A DNA stretch of 64,000 nt from Pseudoramibacter alactolyticus ATCC 23263 (GCF_000185505.1 NZ_GL622359.1:585308-649307); one strand, 5' to 3'; numbered from the stretch's first letter, positions 37,041 through 45,764 are shown. Notes: generated from the letters alone by a model not told the origin. Made by a program: numbers and translations.

Positions 37041-37700
37041 TCACCTCAGAAGTCGATCCATGATCTCCCGATGGGATTCCACCACATCGTTTGCCAGAGA
37101 AGCATCCGCTATCCCTTCCGCCGCCGAAGCAAAAAGCCAGCAATCCATACCGGCGCGTTGAGCGGCTTTTAGACCATTGGTCGCATCGTCGATCACCAAG
37201 CACGTCTCCGGCATTACTCCCATATTTTGAGCGGACTGCAGCATGATGGCGGGATGCGGTTTGCCATCAGCCACATCCTCCGACGTCAAAAAACCGTCGA
37301 TCCAATCGGAAACACCCAAAAGCGCCACGACTTTCTCGACGACTTTTCGCGCCGATCCTGAAGCGATGGCCAAATGGTATCCTGTTTTGTAAAGCGACTC
37401 AAAGCAGCGCCGGACATCTGGAAAAAGCGCCGGCCTCCGAACGGGATCTTCCAAATGAGCGAGATAAAACGCAGTTTCTTTTTCCGCTTGAACCGCAGGA
37501 TCGATCTCCAGATGATACCAGTCTTTTAAATCGCGCCACCAATTTTCACAGCCCCGCCCCATGCTCTTTCGAATCATTTCCGGTGTCGGAGCAATCCCCA
37601 GCGATCGATACATCTCGTCCTCAATGGTTTTATACATGGGTTCGGAATCAATTAACACACCATCCATATCAAAGATGATTCCCCGGTATTTTTCATGCAT
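37041..37700 (-). CDS. HAD-superfamily phosphatase, beta-phosphoglucomutase-like
   Basis: A 219-residue HAD subfamily IA hydrolase. Motif I is IIFDMDGVLIDSEP, motif II LAIASGSARKVV, and motifs III/IV are KPHPAIML and CLVIDDATNGLKAA. The helical cap sits after motif I. DMDGVLIDSEP is the pattern of the beta-phosphoglucomutase/sugar-phosphate-phosphatase clade. It overlaps the preceding HAD gene by 8 nt. Substrate unknown. Confidence 0.85.
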   Translation of the reverse strand: MHEKYRGIIFDMDGVLIDSEPMYKTIEDEMYRSLGIAPTPEMIRKSMGRGCENWWRDLKDWYHLEIDPAVQAEKETAFYLAHLEDPVRRPALFPDVRRCFESLYKTGYHLAIASGSARKVVEKVVALLGVSDWIDGFLTSEDVADGKPHPAIMLQSAQNMGVMPETCLVIDDATNGLKAAQRAGMDCWLFASAAEGIADASLANDVVESHREIMDRLLR

Positions 37701-38376
37701 CGGCTTCTCCTTTATGCTTTTCGTCTAAAATCAGGGCCAAAACAGCCTGCGGCGTATCGGCAAAAACTTTCGCGCCGCAGGATTTTAAAAAAGGCTTATC
37801 ACGAAAGCCCCATGTCACCAAAATATGATCCATGCCCGCGTTTCGCGCCGTTGCCAGATCCACATCCGAATCGCCGATATAAACCGCGCTTGCCCGGTCC
37901 AATCCCAACGCGTCAAGCGCGGCATCCACCGAATCCGGAGCCGGCTTGCGGCGGACGCCGGCTGCTTCGTTTTCGCCGATGGCGATGTCGAACAATCCGT
38001 CAAAATATTGAACGGCAAGTTTTTTCACCGCGGCATCCGGCTTATTGGAGACCACGGCTGTTTTAACACCGTTTGTCCGCAAATCCCGAAGCAGTGTTTC
38101 AACGCCCGAGTAAGCTTTTGTCTTGATATCCGCATGCGCCTGATAATACGGGCCAAACCATTTAAACACCGTTTCAATATCGGCTTCTGATATGTTTAGC
38201 GGCGCTGCCTGTTCGATCAACCTGCGGGTGCCATTGCCCACAAATTGTCGGACCTCATCCACGCTACGCTTTGGATAGCCAAAATGCGCCAAGGCCGCAT
38301 TGGTCGCATCGGCCAGATCGTCCAGAGTGTTAAGAATCGTTCCGTCCATATCAAAAATTGCTGCTTTATATTTCAT
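37693..38376 (-). CDS. HAD-superfamily phosphatase, phosphoglycolate-phosphatase-like
   Basis: A 227-residue HAD subfamily IA hydrolase with FDMDGTILNTLDDL, TAVVSNKPD, KPAPDSVDAAL and YIGDSDVDLATARNAGMD, which is the Gph pattern. AAGGAG precedes the ATG. First gene of the HAD-HAD-PAP2-azlC-azlD series. Phosphoglycolate as the substrate is inferred only from similarity. Confidence 0.87.
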   Translation of the reverse strand: MKYKAAIFDMDGTILNTLDDLADATNAALAHFGYPKRSVDEVRQFVGNGTRRLIEQAAPLNISEADIETVFKWFGPYYQAHADIKTKAYSGVETLLRDLRTNGVKTAVVSNKPDAAVKKLAVQYFDGLFDIAIGENEAAGVRRKPAPDSVDAALDALGLDRASAVYIGDSDVDLATARNAGMDHILVTWGFRDKPFLKSCGAKVFADTPQAVLALILDEKHKGEADA

Positions 38377-38433
38377 TTCGCACTCCTTAAGTCATCTCAT
38401 TTCTCTTTTTATCTCTTCAAAAAGAACGGCTTC

Positions 38434-38462
38434 ATTATATCATCTTCCGATGGGATTGAAAA
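38434..38462 (-). promoter_or_regulatory. Promoter of the HAD-HAD-PAP2-azlCD unit
   Basis: Minus-strand -35 TTTTCA (38457-38462), 17-nt spacer ending in TGA (extended -10) and a perfect TATAAT (38434-38439). Confidence 0.6.
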
Positions 38463-38483
38463 CTGAGGAAATTTCAGCGCATC

Positions 38484-38515
38484 AAAAAAGACATCCCCAA
38501 GGGAATGTCTTTTTT
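38484..38515 (-). terminator. Terminator after the peptidoglycan hydrolase gene
   Basis: An AAAAAAGACAT...ATGTCTTTTTT hairpin with a CCC/GGG top, 10 nt past the stop codon. Confidence 0.8.
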
Positions 38516-38525
38516 AATATCGTGA

Positions 38526-39530
38526 TTAATTTCCTGTATAACGCAACGCATAGGAATATGAACTGCTCGGCTTCCACGATTTGCCAACATTCGACTCCCT
38601 ACCCGAGGAATCTCCCGACCTTCCATCATAATCTCGATGAAATTCCGCCGTTTGGCCATTTCCCAAATACAAGGCCGCATGCGAAGAGCATACTAAAATA
38701 TCGCCTCTGCCCGCAGAAGATGAAGAAATCTTTTTCCAACCGTACCTGCAAAGCACGTCCATATTGCCTGTATAGTTTGCCGACCCAGTTTGCAATCCTG
38801 CCATCCGCAACGAGTAGATAATCGAAGAAGAACAGTCAAAATTCGGACCCCAGCGATTACTCTGAGAGTAGCCATGCGAGTTGTCATTGCAAAGCGCAAT
38901 CATAATGCTGATAAATTTCTGCAGCTTGGGACTGTTCGACGATGCAATATTGGAAATATCCGCGCCAGGGGCAAAAGCTCCTGCACTGCTGGCCGCCGAA
39001 TTCAATTCTGAAACTTGCTTTGCCAACTTTGATTGCTGAGACACTTTGATCTTGGCAAGCGCCGCCTTTTGCGCCTCCAGTTTCTTGGCGTTGGTTTCGA
39101 TCGCTTTAGTCGATGCTTCCAGTTCTTCCTTGGCTTTTCTTTGCTCAGTCAGCACCTTTTTCTTATTCACCTGCACATAGCGCATGCTCTGCATGTTGGA
39201 GAGGGCCTGAATCGGCGTCTTGGCCGAAAATAAGCAAACCAAAAGGGAATCCCCGCCCGATTCGTATTCATTGCGCATCAAAGCCGCCAATTGTTTCTCG
39301 CTTTTTTCATATTCGGCCTGCCTTTGCGGCAACAATGCCTTATTAATGGTCAGCTCCTGGTTGGCTTTGTCAATCTCCTTTTGAATATCTGTCAATTGTT
39401 TTTCCGTGGCTGATAATGCCTGCTTTGATTTTGTAATGTCTTGTTGTGTAACCGCCAATGCCGGCGTCGTCGGGAGCAATAGGGACAACACCAGAACTCC
39501 GGCCGCTATCTTTTTAAAAGATGGCAACAA
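38526..39530 (-). CDS. Secreted peptidoglycan hydrolase, coiled coil plus NlpC/P60-like domain
   Basis: About 334 residues. The AGGAGG lies inside the longest frame, so translation most likely begins at TTG 39530 or 39527, giving a clean signal peptide (FKKIAAGVLVLSLLLPTTPALA, in parts) cleaved after ALA. Residues 30-170 form a long coiled coil (CwlO/PcsB-like). The C-terminal domain (about 210-334) has the cysteine in FDCSSS, the His in SSHAALYLG and DGRSGDSSGRES, which recalls phage-type Amidase_5 endolysins. It should cleave cell-wall peptides outside the membrane. Confidence 0.85.
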   Translation of the reverse strand: MLPSFKKIAAGVLVLSLLLPTTPALAVTQQDITKSKQALSATEKQLTDIQKEIDKANQELTINKALLPQRQAEYEKSEKQLAALMRNEYESGGDSLLVCLFSAKTPIQALSNMQSMRYVQVNKKKVLTEQRKAKEELEASTKAIETNAKKLEAQKAALAKIKVSQQSKLAKQVSELNSAASSAGAFAPGADISNIASSNSPKLQKFISIMIALCNDNSHGYSQSNRWGPNFDCSSSIIYSLRMAGLQTGSANYTGNMDVLCRYGWKKISSSSAGRGDILVCSSHAALYLGNGQTAEFHRDYDGRSGDSSGRESNVGKSWKPSSSYSYALRYTGN

Positions 39531-39564
39531 AGCTTCCCTCCTTTTTCTCAAAATGATAGAATAT

Positions 39565-39593
39565 ATTTTACATAATTTTTACACTTTTATCAA
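39565..39593 (-). promoter_or_regulatory. Sigma-A promoter of the hydrolase gene
   Basis: Minus-strand -35 TTGATA (39588-39593), 17-nt spacer, -10 TAAAAT (39565-39570), both 5/6 to consensus. Confidence 0.65.
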
Positions 39594-39713
39594 ATTTTCC
39601 TGCCTTTTTCCCTTTTGATTTCAAAATCACTAAAGAAATAATACCCTTTTCGTTTCTCCGTCATTTTATCAGCTTGAATTCAGTCCTACAAAAATAAAAG
39701 CTCCTAATGAGAA

Positions 39714-39893
39714 TCAATCCGCAGGCAAACGACCGCATTCTGACACCGATGAGCCCTGTTTATTAAAGCGCATCCTTTCTTTATTCGCAAACACGCCATC
39801 GGCAAAACCCGCGGGCTCATCGTCCAGAAATTTTCCGGTATCTGCATCAAAATGAATAAGCCTCGCTTCTTGCTTTTGATACCAAAATGAATT
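39714..39893 (-). pseudogene. Start-less coding remnant in a long intergenic gap
   Basis: The 39594-39958 stretch holds no complete gene. On the minus strand a 59-codon frame after TAA (39894-39896) reads through FWYQKQEARLIHFDADTG, KFLDDEPAGFADGVFANKER and ends SECGRLPAD before TGA. The composition is protein-like, but there is no ATG until codon 41 and no ribosome-binding site. It looks like the 3' end of a decayed gene; a chance frame remains possible. I do not recognise the family. Confidence 0.35.
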
Positions 39894-39958
39894 TTAAAAA
39901 TTTCAACGATATTTTTGAAGGACGCATGCCAAAGCATAATCTATAAAATCTCACAAGC

Positions 39959-39990
39959 AAAAAAGGCTCGAAATAAACACACGAGCCTTT
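39959..39990 (-). terminator. Terminator after nrdJ
   Basis: A 9-bp stem AAAGGCTCG/CGAGCCTTT with an 11-nt loop and six T on the minus strand, 18 nt after the gene. Confidence 0.8.
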
Positions 39991-40007
39991 ATTTTGTTCT
40001 GAAGCAA

Positions 40008-42962
40008 TCAACTGCAGCCGGTGGTCGTTCCGCAATCCAGACAAACCTTGCACGTCCCGTTGCGAACCAAGCGGTCAGAGCCGCAACTTGAACAGATTTC
40101 ACCGTACACATGCTCCAGTGATTCATCATCCAAATCAATCGGTGCTTCCGCAATCTGCGCCACCTGCGCCATTTCGATTTGGTGCGGCTGGCTTTCGGAG
40201 CGCTTATAATGATGCGCCGGCTTCACCTGGCAGCGGGAATAATCCCCGCATTCGATGTCAATAATTTTCGAGATCAAATCCGATATCGAACTCGCATTTT
40301 TGATATACGGATGGCGAGACACGAACCCCGAAGGCTCATACTTCTGGCCGCGGAGCATCGTCGCGATATCCTGAGGCGAAATGCCGTATTGCAACATGTG
40401 CGAAATCGATTTGGATAACGAAGCCAATAATCCTTTGATCACCGTGCCCTCCCGATCGGTCGAAACAAAAAGTTCCGAAATGCGATCGTCATCATAAAAC
40501 GAAATGGTAATATAAAGCTCGATGTCGCCAATTTTGGCTGTATGCGTGCGGCTGTTGCGAATGCCCCGCGGCTTTCTACGCTCCGGCACGCCGATTTCCC
40601 GCTGCTTGGCATAAGCAAGCAGTTCCTGATAGGTCAGGTCTTCAAGGTCGCGGTCACCCTGGCTGTCACTGCCGCTCGACAGCGGCTGTGCCGCCTTGCA
40701 GCCGTCGCGGTAGGTGGCAATCGCCTTGGCGCCGGTGCGGTATGCCAGCAAATGGATATCGGCAATATCCTGCACCGTGGCCGCATTGGGCAGATTGACC
40801 GTTTTGCTTACCGAGCCAGAAATCATCGGTGTGATAGAACTGACCATCAGCACATGGCCTTCCGGGCGGATGGTATTAGCCGTGTCAAAAATCGGCAGAT
40901 GCTCTTTTTTAATATGCGGAGCATCTTCAAGCCCCTGGTGCAACGTCATGCCGTTTTCATCCTTTTCGAGCATGTAGGCCATGACGTCTTGAATCTGGGG
41001 CTTAGTATAACCCAAATTTTTCAACGCCATTTCCATCACCGGATTGACGATTTCAATCGATCCGCCGCCAACCAACTTCTTAAAAACCACATGGCTGTAA
41101 AAGGGTTCGATGGATGTCGCACCACAGTCCATCGCAAAGGAAATGGTCCCCGTCGGGGCAATCACAGACACCTGCGCATTGCGATACCCATAGACTTCGC
41201 CATAGTCAAGAGCTTCCTGCCAGGCATCCTTGATGCGCATCGACAGATTTTTAAAGCCCATGCGCTTTAAAATCGGGTGATCAATAATATAAGGATCGTA
41301 ATCCAATCCCTCAAAAGCATCGGTCAAGGTACCGGCAATTCGGGCATGATTGCGCATCACCCGCATCATATAGGGCTCGTTGATCTTGTAACATTCAAAG
41401 GCCCCGACTTTGCTCGCCATCAGTGCCGAAACAAAATAGGAATGGCCGGTCATCAGTCCGGCAAGAGCCGCCGTCAGATTGCGCGCTTCATCTGAATCGT
41501 AGGGATAGCCCAACGCCAGAATCAAAGAAGCGGTGTTGGCAATGCCAAGCCCCGTCGTCCGAAATTTATAACTCTTCTCCGCCACGTCTTCTGTGGGAAA
41601 CTGCCCCCAATAAATGGAAGCTTCCAAAACCAACTGAATGAGTCCTGCCAAATGGCTGAAGCGTTCGATGTCAATCTTTTTCGTTTTTGGATCAAAAAAG
41701 CGAAAAATATTAATAGATGCAAGATTGCATGCCGTATCGTCGAGAAAAGCGTATTCCGAGCAGGGATTCGTCGCGTTGATACGGTTGTGCTTCGCCCCGA
41801 CGTCTCCGTCTTCCCCCGCCGGACAGGTGTGCCAATTATTAAAGATGTTGTCAAACTGAAGTCCGGGATCTGCACATGCCCAAGCCGCTTCATTGATTTC
41901 ATCCCACAATTTGCTCACTTTGATTTTACGATCGACCTTGTGATCTTTTCGGCCCGTCAAGGTGATTGTGGCTTCCGGATCTTCATCCAAATGCATCACT
42001 TTATCCATAAATTCACGGTCAACACGTACCGAATTATTCGCATTTTGACCGGCAACCGTCTGGTAGGCTTCGCCATCCATGCCCATGTCGTAGCCCATTT
42101 TCCCCAGTGCGCGCACTTTTTCTTCTTCTTTGACTTTCCAATTGATGTAATCTTCAATCTCTGGGTGATCAACATCAACGATCACCATCTTTGCCGCGCG
42201 GCGGGTTGTTCCGCCGGATTTGATCGCGCCAGCATTCCGATCGAGCCCTTGCAGAAAGCTCATCATCCCGGAGGATTTCCCTCCGGAAGACAAAGCTTCA
42301 TTTTCTCCCCGCAGGGGTGAAAAATTCGTGCCGACACCGGAGCCGCCTTTAAATAATTTCGTTTCTGAAACGTAATGGTCCGATATGGAACGATGTCCCA
42401 AAAGCTGATCCTTGATCGACAGAATAAAACACGCCGATGCCTGCGTTCTTGTGTAACGATCTCGAGATTCTACCACTTTTTTCAAGGCCGGATCATAATA
42501 ATAAAGGGCATCCGATTCCGCACCGATGTGATAATTGCGTTCAATGCCGGTGTTAAACCACTGGGGTGAATTAGGCGCCCACATTTGTGCCAACAATGCA
42601 AAAACCAGTTCATCGTAAAATGTCTGCCATTGATCGTTCGTCTCGATCAAGCCTTCTTCTTTAAGCGCATCCGCCCAAAATCCCACCATGCGATCCGTGA
42701 CCTGGCGCATCGAATATTCATAACCGCGTCCGGGTACACCACTTTTACGAAAATATTTACTGGCAATGATGTTGCAGGCGTTTTGAGAATAATTGGCTGG
42801 AAACTCCAAATCATTCATTTCCAACAGGGTTTCCCCCGTTCGATAATTGGTCATCACCACGTCAACCGTTTGCCATTCAAACAAGTCGTAAACCGTTTTG
42901 GTGCCATTCGCCAAATCACCTGTAAAATGACGCATAAATAAATCCGAAATTTGTTTCACCAT
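40008..42962 (-). CDS. nrdJ: Adenosylcobalamin-dependent (class II) ribonucleotide reductase NrdJ
   Basis: A 984-residue B12-dependent reductase making dNDPs or dNTPs with or without oxygen. Class II features include PNSPQWFNTG, FSPLRGENEALSSGGKSSG (in parts), the active-site NPCSEYAFLDDTACNLASINI segment and APTGTISFAMDCGATSIEPF. The C-terminus ends in a zinc-ribbon with CSSCGSD and CKVCLDCG plus a final Cys-Ser tail for thioredoxin-type reduction. No B12 riboswitch is visible in the 274-nt upstream gap, but an NrdR box overlaps the -35. It coexists with nrdDG. Confidence 0.97.
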   Translation of the reverse strand: MVKQISDLFMRHFTGDLANGTKTVYDLFEWQTVDVVMTNYRTGETLLEMNDLEFPANYSQNACNIIASKYFRKSGVPGRGYEYSMRQVTDRMVGFWADALKEEGLIETNDQWQTFYDELVFALLAQMWAPNSPQWFNTGIERNYHIGAESDALYYYDPALKKVVESRDRYTRTQASACFILSIKDQLLGHRSISDHYVSETKLFKGGSGVGTNFSPLRGENEALSSGGKSSGMMSFLQGLDRNAGAIKSGGTTRRAAKMVIVDVDHPEIEDYINWKVKEEEKVRALGKMGYDMGMDGEAYQTVAGQNANNSVRVDREFMDKVMHLDEDPEATITLTGRKDHKVDRKIKVSKLWDEINEAAWACADPGLQFDNIFNNWHTCPAGEDGDVGAKHNRINATNPCSEYAFLDDTACNLASINIFRFFDPKTKKIDIERFSHLAGLIQLVLEASIYWGQFPTEDVAEKSYKFRTTGLGIANTASLILALGYPYDSDEARNLTAALAGLMTGHSYFVSALMASKVGAFECYKINEPYMMRVMRNHARIAGTLTDAFEGLDYDPYIIDHPILKRMGFKNLSMRIKDAWQEALDYGEVYGYRNAQVSVIAPTGTISFAMDCGATSIEPFYSHVVFKKLVGGGSIEIVNPVMEMALKNLGYTKPQIQDVMAYMLEKDENGMTLHQGLEDAPHIKKEHLPIFDTANTIRPEGHVLMVSSITPMISGSVSKTVNLPNAATVQDIADIHLLAYRTGAKAIATYRDGCKAAQPLSSGSDSQGDRDLEDLTYQELLAYAKQREIGVPERRKPRGIRNSRTHTAKIGDIELYITISFYDDDRISELFVSTDREGTVIKGLLASLSKSISHMLQYGISPQDIATMLRGQKYEPSGFVSRHPYIKNASSISDLISKIIDIECGDYSRCQVKPAHHYKRSESQPHQIEMAQVAQIAEAPIDLDDESLEHVYGEICSSCGSDRLVRNGTCKVCLDCGTTTGCS

Positions 42963-43035
42963 TGTCTCCCTGTCTTTTATCCTTTAAATTTCTCTTGCCT
43001 CAACAATAGATTATCTTATTTTTTATTTGCCTAAA

Positions 43036-43063
43036 ATTGTATATTTCAGTTTATAAAACACAA
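43036..43063 (-). promoter_or_regulatory. Promoter of nrdJ
   Basis: Minus-strand -35 TTGTGT (43058-43063, weak), 16-nt spacer, -10 TACAAT (43036-43041, 5/6). The NrdR box covers the -35. Confidence 0.55.
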
Positions 43064-43073
43064 TATCTTGTTG
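43058..43073. promoter_or_regulatory. NrdR box at the nrdJ promoter
   Basis: ACACAATATCTTGTTG matches the NrdR consensus at 13 of 16 positions with all six core positions kept. No good second box is found 31-32 bp away on either side. Confidence 0.6.
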
Positions 43074-43106
43074 TTGAAAGCTTCTATATCTTATCACGGA
43101 AAGCGA

Positions 43107-43120
43107 TTGATGTAAATCAC
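43107..43120. promoter_or_regulatory. FNR/CRP-like palindrome upstream of nrdJ
   Basis: TTGAT-GTAA-ATCAC resembles the TTGAT-N4-ATCAA site of FNR-family regulators (9 of 10). It is about 44 bp upstream of the -35. No regulator of this family is in the window. Confidence 0.3.
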
Positions 43121-43192
43121 CAAAAAATATTCTCATTAAAATCTCAAACATTATAATCCGTCCACGTGTCAAACGTATGGTTTTCAGCATAT

Positions 43193-43219
43193 AAAAAGGC
43201 GCCGAGATTGGCGCCTTTA
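43193..43219 (-). terminator. Terminator after the cytidylate-kinase-like gene
   Basis: A 9-bp AAAGGCGCC/GGCGCCTTT stem with a 6-nt loop followed by TT, on the minus strand 17 nt past the gene. Confidence 0.8.
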
Positions 43220-43236
43220 TAAAAGTAATTATCATG

Positions 43237-43836
43237 CTACATTGTTTCATAAACTTCTGTCAAAATGCCAATAATATCTTGCATCGAAAAAATGGAACTG
43301 TCGAGTGACAGATCATAATTTCGCAAATCGTTCCAATTGCGATCTGTGTAAAAATTATAATATAGCCGGCGTCGCTTATCGACTTTTTTGATGACGCTTC
43401 GAGCTTTTTTTTCATCCAGATTATCGCGGTTCATCACCACGCTCAAACGATAATTGAGGGGTGCATAGACGAAAACATGGCGACTGTCAATTTTATCTTT
43501 TAACACGTAATCCGAACATCGGCCGACAATAATACAGTTTTCTGATTCAGCCACATCGCGAATCACCGAAGCTTCTGCCTGATAAAGCAAATCGTTAATG
43601 GGCTCGACTGTTGTGTAGCCGCTGCCAACCTGATACCCCACTGAAGAATAAATCCAAGGATTGGCGCGCGTTTCATCAATTTCTGCCAGATCCTCATCTG
43701 ATAACTTACTTTTTTTAGCTGCCATCTCAATGAGTTCTTTATCATAAAACTGGATGCCAAGCGCTTCTGACAATTCCCGAGCAATTGCGCGGCCATTACT
43801 GCCGAATTCCCTTCCGATTGTTATGACTTTACCCAT
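43237..43836 (-). CDS. Cytidylate kinase-like family protein
   Basis: A 199-residue P-loop-type protein of the cytidylate-kinase-like family (AAA_26). The N-terminal VITIGREFGSNGRAIARELSEAL (in parts) holds the altered nucleotide loop; FYDKELIEMAA and CIIVGRCSDYVL, then VFVYAP, follow. This family is distinct from Cmk and its substrate is not established. GGAGG precedes the start. A TATAAT at 43868-43873 (minus) gives a promoter divergent from that of trpEG. Confidence 0.85.
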   Translation of the reverse strand: MGKVITIGREFGSNGRAIARELSEALGIQFYDKELIEMAAKKSKLSDEDLAEIDETRANPWIYSSVGYQVGSGYTTVEPINDLLYQAEASVIRDVAESENCIIVGRCSDYVLKDKIDSRHVFVYAPLNYRLSVVMNRDNLDEKKARSVIKKVDKRRRLYYNFYTDRNWNDLRNYDLSLDSSIFSMQDIIGILTEVYETM

Positions 43837-43932
43837 AATGCCGCCTCCTATCTACTAATTTTAAATTATTATAACACAATTCGTAAACTTTTTCATTAAT
43901 GACTTTTCTTTATTATGTTCTACTGAAAAAAC

Positions 43933-43961
43933 TTGACATTTATTTTCGAAAGGTCTACTGT
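43933..43961 (+). promoter_or_regulatory. Promoter of the trpEG leader
   Basis: Perfect -35 TTGACA (43933-43938), 17-nt spacer and a weak -10 TACTGT (43956-43961); TGTAAT at 43959 is an alternative at longer spacing. Confidence 0.5.
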
Positions 43962-43984
43962 AATCGTAAATAAACTGACGATCA

Positions 43985-44255
43985 GGAGCAAGTAAGAGCG
44001 CGCGTGCATGACAGAGATCTGCCGGCTGGTGTAAGGCAGAATGTGAAGCGTTTCCCAATGGACCTGTGAGGGTTATCTGAAGCGATATTATCGTTGTAAG
44101 ATGAACGGGCTTCCCGCCGTTATCACGGGAAAGCGTGTGTTGGCACGCTGCTGAGCGGGTATTTTTGAATACCAATTTGGGTGGCACCGCAGAAGCTGAT
44201 TTTTGATTCTCTGAGCTTTTGTCCCTTGTAAAATATTGGAACAAAGGCTTTTTTC
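43985..44255 (+). promoter_or_regulatory. Tryptophan T-box riboswitch
   Basis: A T-box leader. Stem I has the distal CTGCCGGCTGGTGTAAGGCAG region (in parts) and the specifier UGG (44059-44061) followed by ACC, so uncharged tRNA-Trp is the ligand. The T-box proper, TTTGGGTGGCACCGC (about 44176-44190), pairs with the tRNA acceptor end. A terminator hairpin of about 11 bp (44214-44249) with six T (44249-44254) forms when the tRNA is charged. Transcription of trpEG should rise when charged tRNA-Trp is scarce. Confidence 0.93.
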
Positions 44256-44297
44256 TTTGTCCAAAATCAACATTTATGAAAGAGAGGCTTCATCCCG

Positions 44298-45764
44298 ATG
44301 ATTCCCAGTGTTGAACAAATCAAAAAATTATCGCAGGAATACACCACCATTCCTCTATGCTGTGAAATTTATGCCGATATTATTACGCCCATCACCCTGC
44401 TGCGCCGCATTCAGGCTCAGTCCCAACACTTTTTTCTTCTCGAAAGCGTAGAAGGCGGCGAGGCCTGGGGGCGCTATTCCTTCTTAGGCTTTGATCCGAA
44501 AATACGCATCCAATTAAAAAACCACCAAGTTACAGTTGAAAATTATGCCAAGCGAGAGGTGCATTCGGAAACGACAACGGATCCCATCGCGGCCGTTCGC
44601 CAGATCCTCGCCGCGCACCGATCCCCGCGCATTGAAGGTTTGCCGCCTTTTACCGGTGGTTTCGTTGGCTACTTTGCTTACGCCATGATCGGCTATAGCG
44701 AACCGACGATTCAAATCAAAAACAGCGCCTGGAATGATTACGATCTTCTGTTTTTTAACAAAATCATCGCCTACGATCATTTAAAGCAAAAAATACAGCT
44801 GATTGTCAACATGGAAACCGAAAATATCATGGCTGCCTATGGCCAAGCTTGTGCCGAAATCGAAAAGATGAAAAAATTGGTCTGCGATGTGTCGCCCCTG
44901 CCCAAAGCGCATCCCGACCGTCACGTTCATTTTGAGTGTCCCGTTTCCGAGGCCAATTATGCGCAGATGGTCGAGCAGACCAAAGCGTTGATTCGAGACG
45001 GCGATATTTTTCAGGCCGTTCAAAGCCGGCCCTTTTCAAGTTCTTATCGCGGCAGCTTACTCAGCGCCTATCGCGTGTTGCGCACGACCAATCCTTCGCC
45101 TTATATGGTTTTCATGAGCATCGATGATGACGAAATTATCTGCTCGTCTCCCGAAACCCTGGTCCGGCTTCAAAACGGCCATTTAACAACCTTCCCCGTC
45201 GCCGGCTCGCGCCCCCGGGGCAAAACCCAAACAGAGGATTTCGCCCTTGAAAAGGAACTGCTGAGCGACGAGAAAGAACTGTCTGAACACAACATGCTTG
45301 TCGATCTTGGCCGCAACGATATCGGCCGCATCGCTAAAATCAACTCGGTGATGGTTACCAAATACATGATGATCCACCGCTATTCCAAAATCATGCACAT
45401 CTGCTCCCAGGTGGAGGGCGATCTGCGAGAGGATCTTGATGCCTGCGATGCCATTTTGTCCGTTTTGCCCGCCGGCACTTTATCCGGTGCGCCGAAAATT
45501 CGTGCCTGCGAAATCATCGAGGCTTTCGAAAAGACGCCCCGCGGTATTTACGGCGGCGCACTGGGTTATCTGGATTTCACCGGCAACATGGACACTTGCA
45601 TCGCCATTCGCATGGCGTCCAAGAAAAACGATGTGGTCACGGTCCAAGCCGGCGGCGGCATCGTCGCCGATTCTATACCGCATAATGAATTTATGGAAAG
45701 TGCCAATAAAGCCAGGGCCGTCATTGACGCCATTGAACATGCCTGGGAGGTTGACCAACAATGA
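44298..45764 (+). CDS. trpE: Anthranilate synthase component I
   Basis: A 488-residue chorismate-using enzyme that makes anthranilate with TrpG. The N-terminal LLES motif (FLLESVEGGEAWGRYSFLG, read in parts) marks the tryptophan feedback site and separates TrpE from PabB. Catalytic blocks include IRDGDIFQAVQSRPF, GSRPRGKT, DLGRNDIGR, and PAGTLSGAPKIRA with GGALGYLDFTGNMDTCIAIR (in parts). The T-box upstream supports the tryptophan assignment. It overlaps trpG by ATGA. No trpDCFBA genes follow. Confidence 0.97.
   Translation: MIPSVEQIKKLSQEYTTIPLCCEIYADIITPITLLRRIQAQSQHFFLLESVEGGEAWGRYSFLGFDPKIRIQLKNHQVTVENYAKREVHSETTTDPIAAVRQILAAHRSPRIEGLPPFTGGFVGYFAYAMIGYSEPTIQIKNSAWNDYDLLFFNKIIAYDHLKQKIQLIVNMETENIMAAYGQACAEIEKMKKLVCDVSPLPKAHPDRHVHFECPVSEANYAQMVEQTKALIRDGDIFQAVQSRPFSSSYRGSLLSAYRVLRTTNPSPYMVFMSIDDDEIICSSPETLVRLQNGHLTTFPVAGSRPRGKTQTEDFALEKELLSDEKELSEHNMLVDLGRNDIGRIAKINSVMVTKYMMIHRYSKIMHICSQVEGDLREDLDACDAILSVLPAGTLSGAPKIRACEIIEAFEKTPRGIYGGALGYLDFTGNMDTCIAIRMASKKNDVVTVQAGGGIVADSIPHNEFMESANKARAVIDAIEHAWEVDQQ

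Noticed and set aside
40542-41270. A 242-codon open frame on the plus strand opposite nrdJ
   Set aside because: Entirely antisense to the core of nrdJ, with low-complexity Arg/His-rich translation and no promoter or ribosome-binding site.
41652-42320. A 222-codon plus-strand frame opposite nrdJ
   Set aside because: Antisense shadow with Phe/Ile-rich translation and no start signals.
42963-43236. Cobalamin riboswitch upstream of nrdJ
   Set aside because: No B12-box-like conserved sequence and too little leader between the likely promoter and the start codon.
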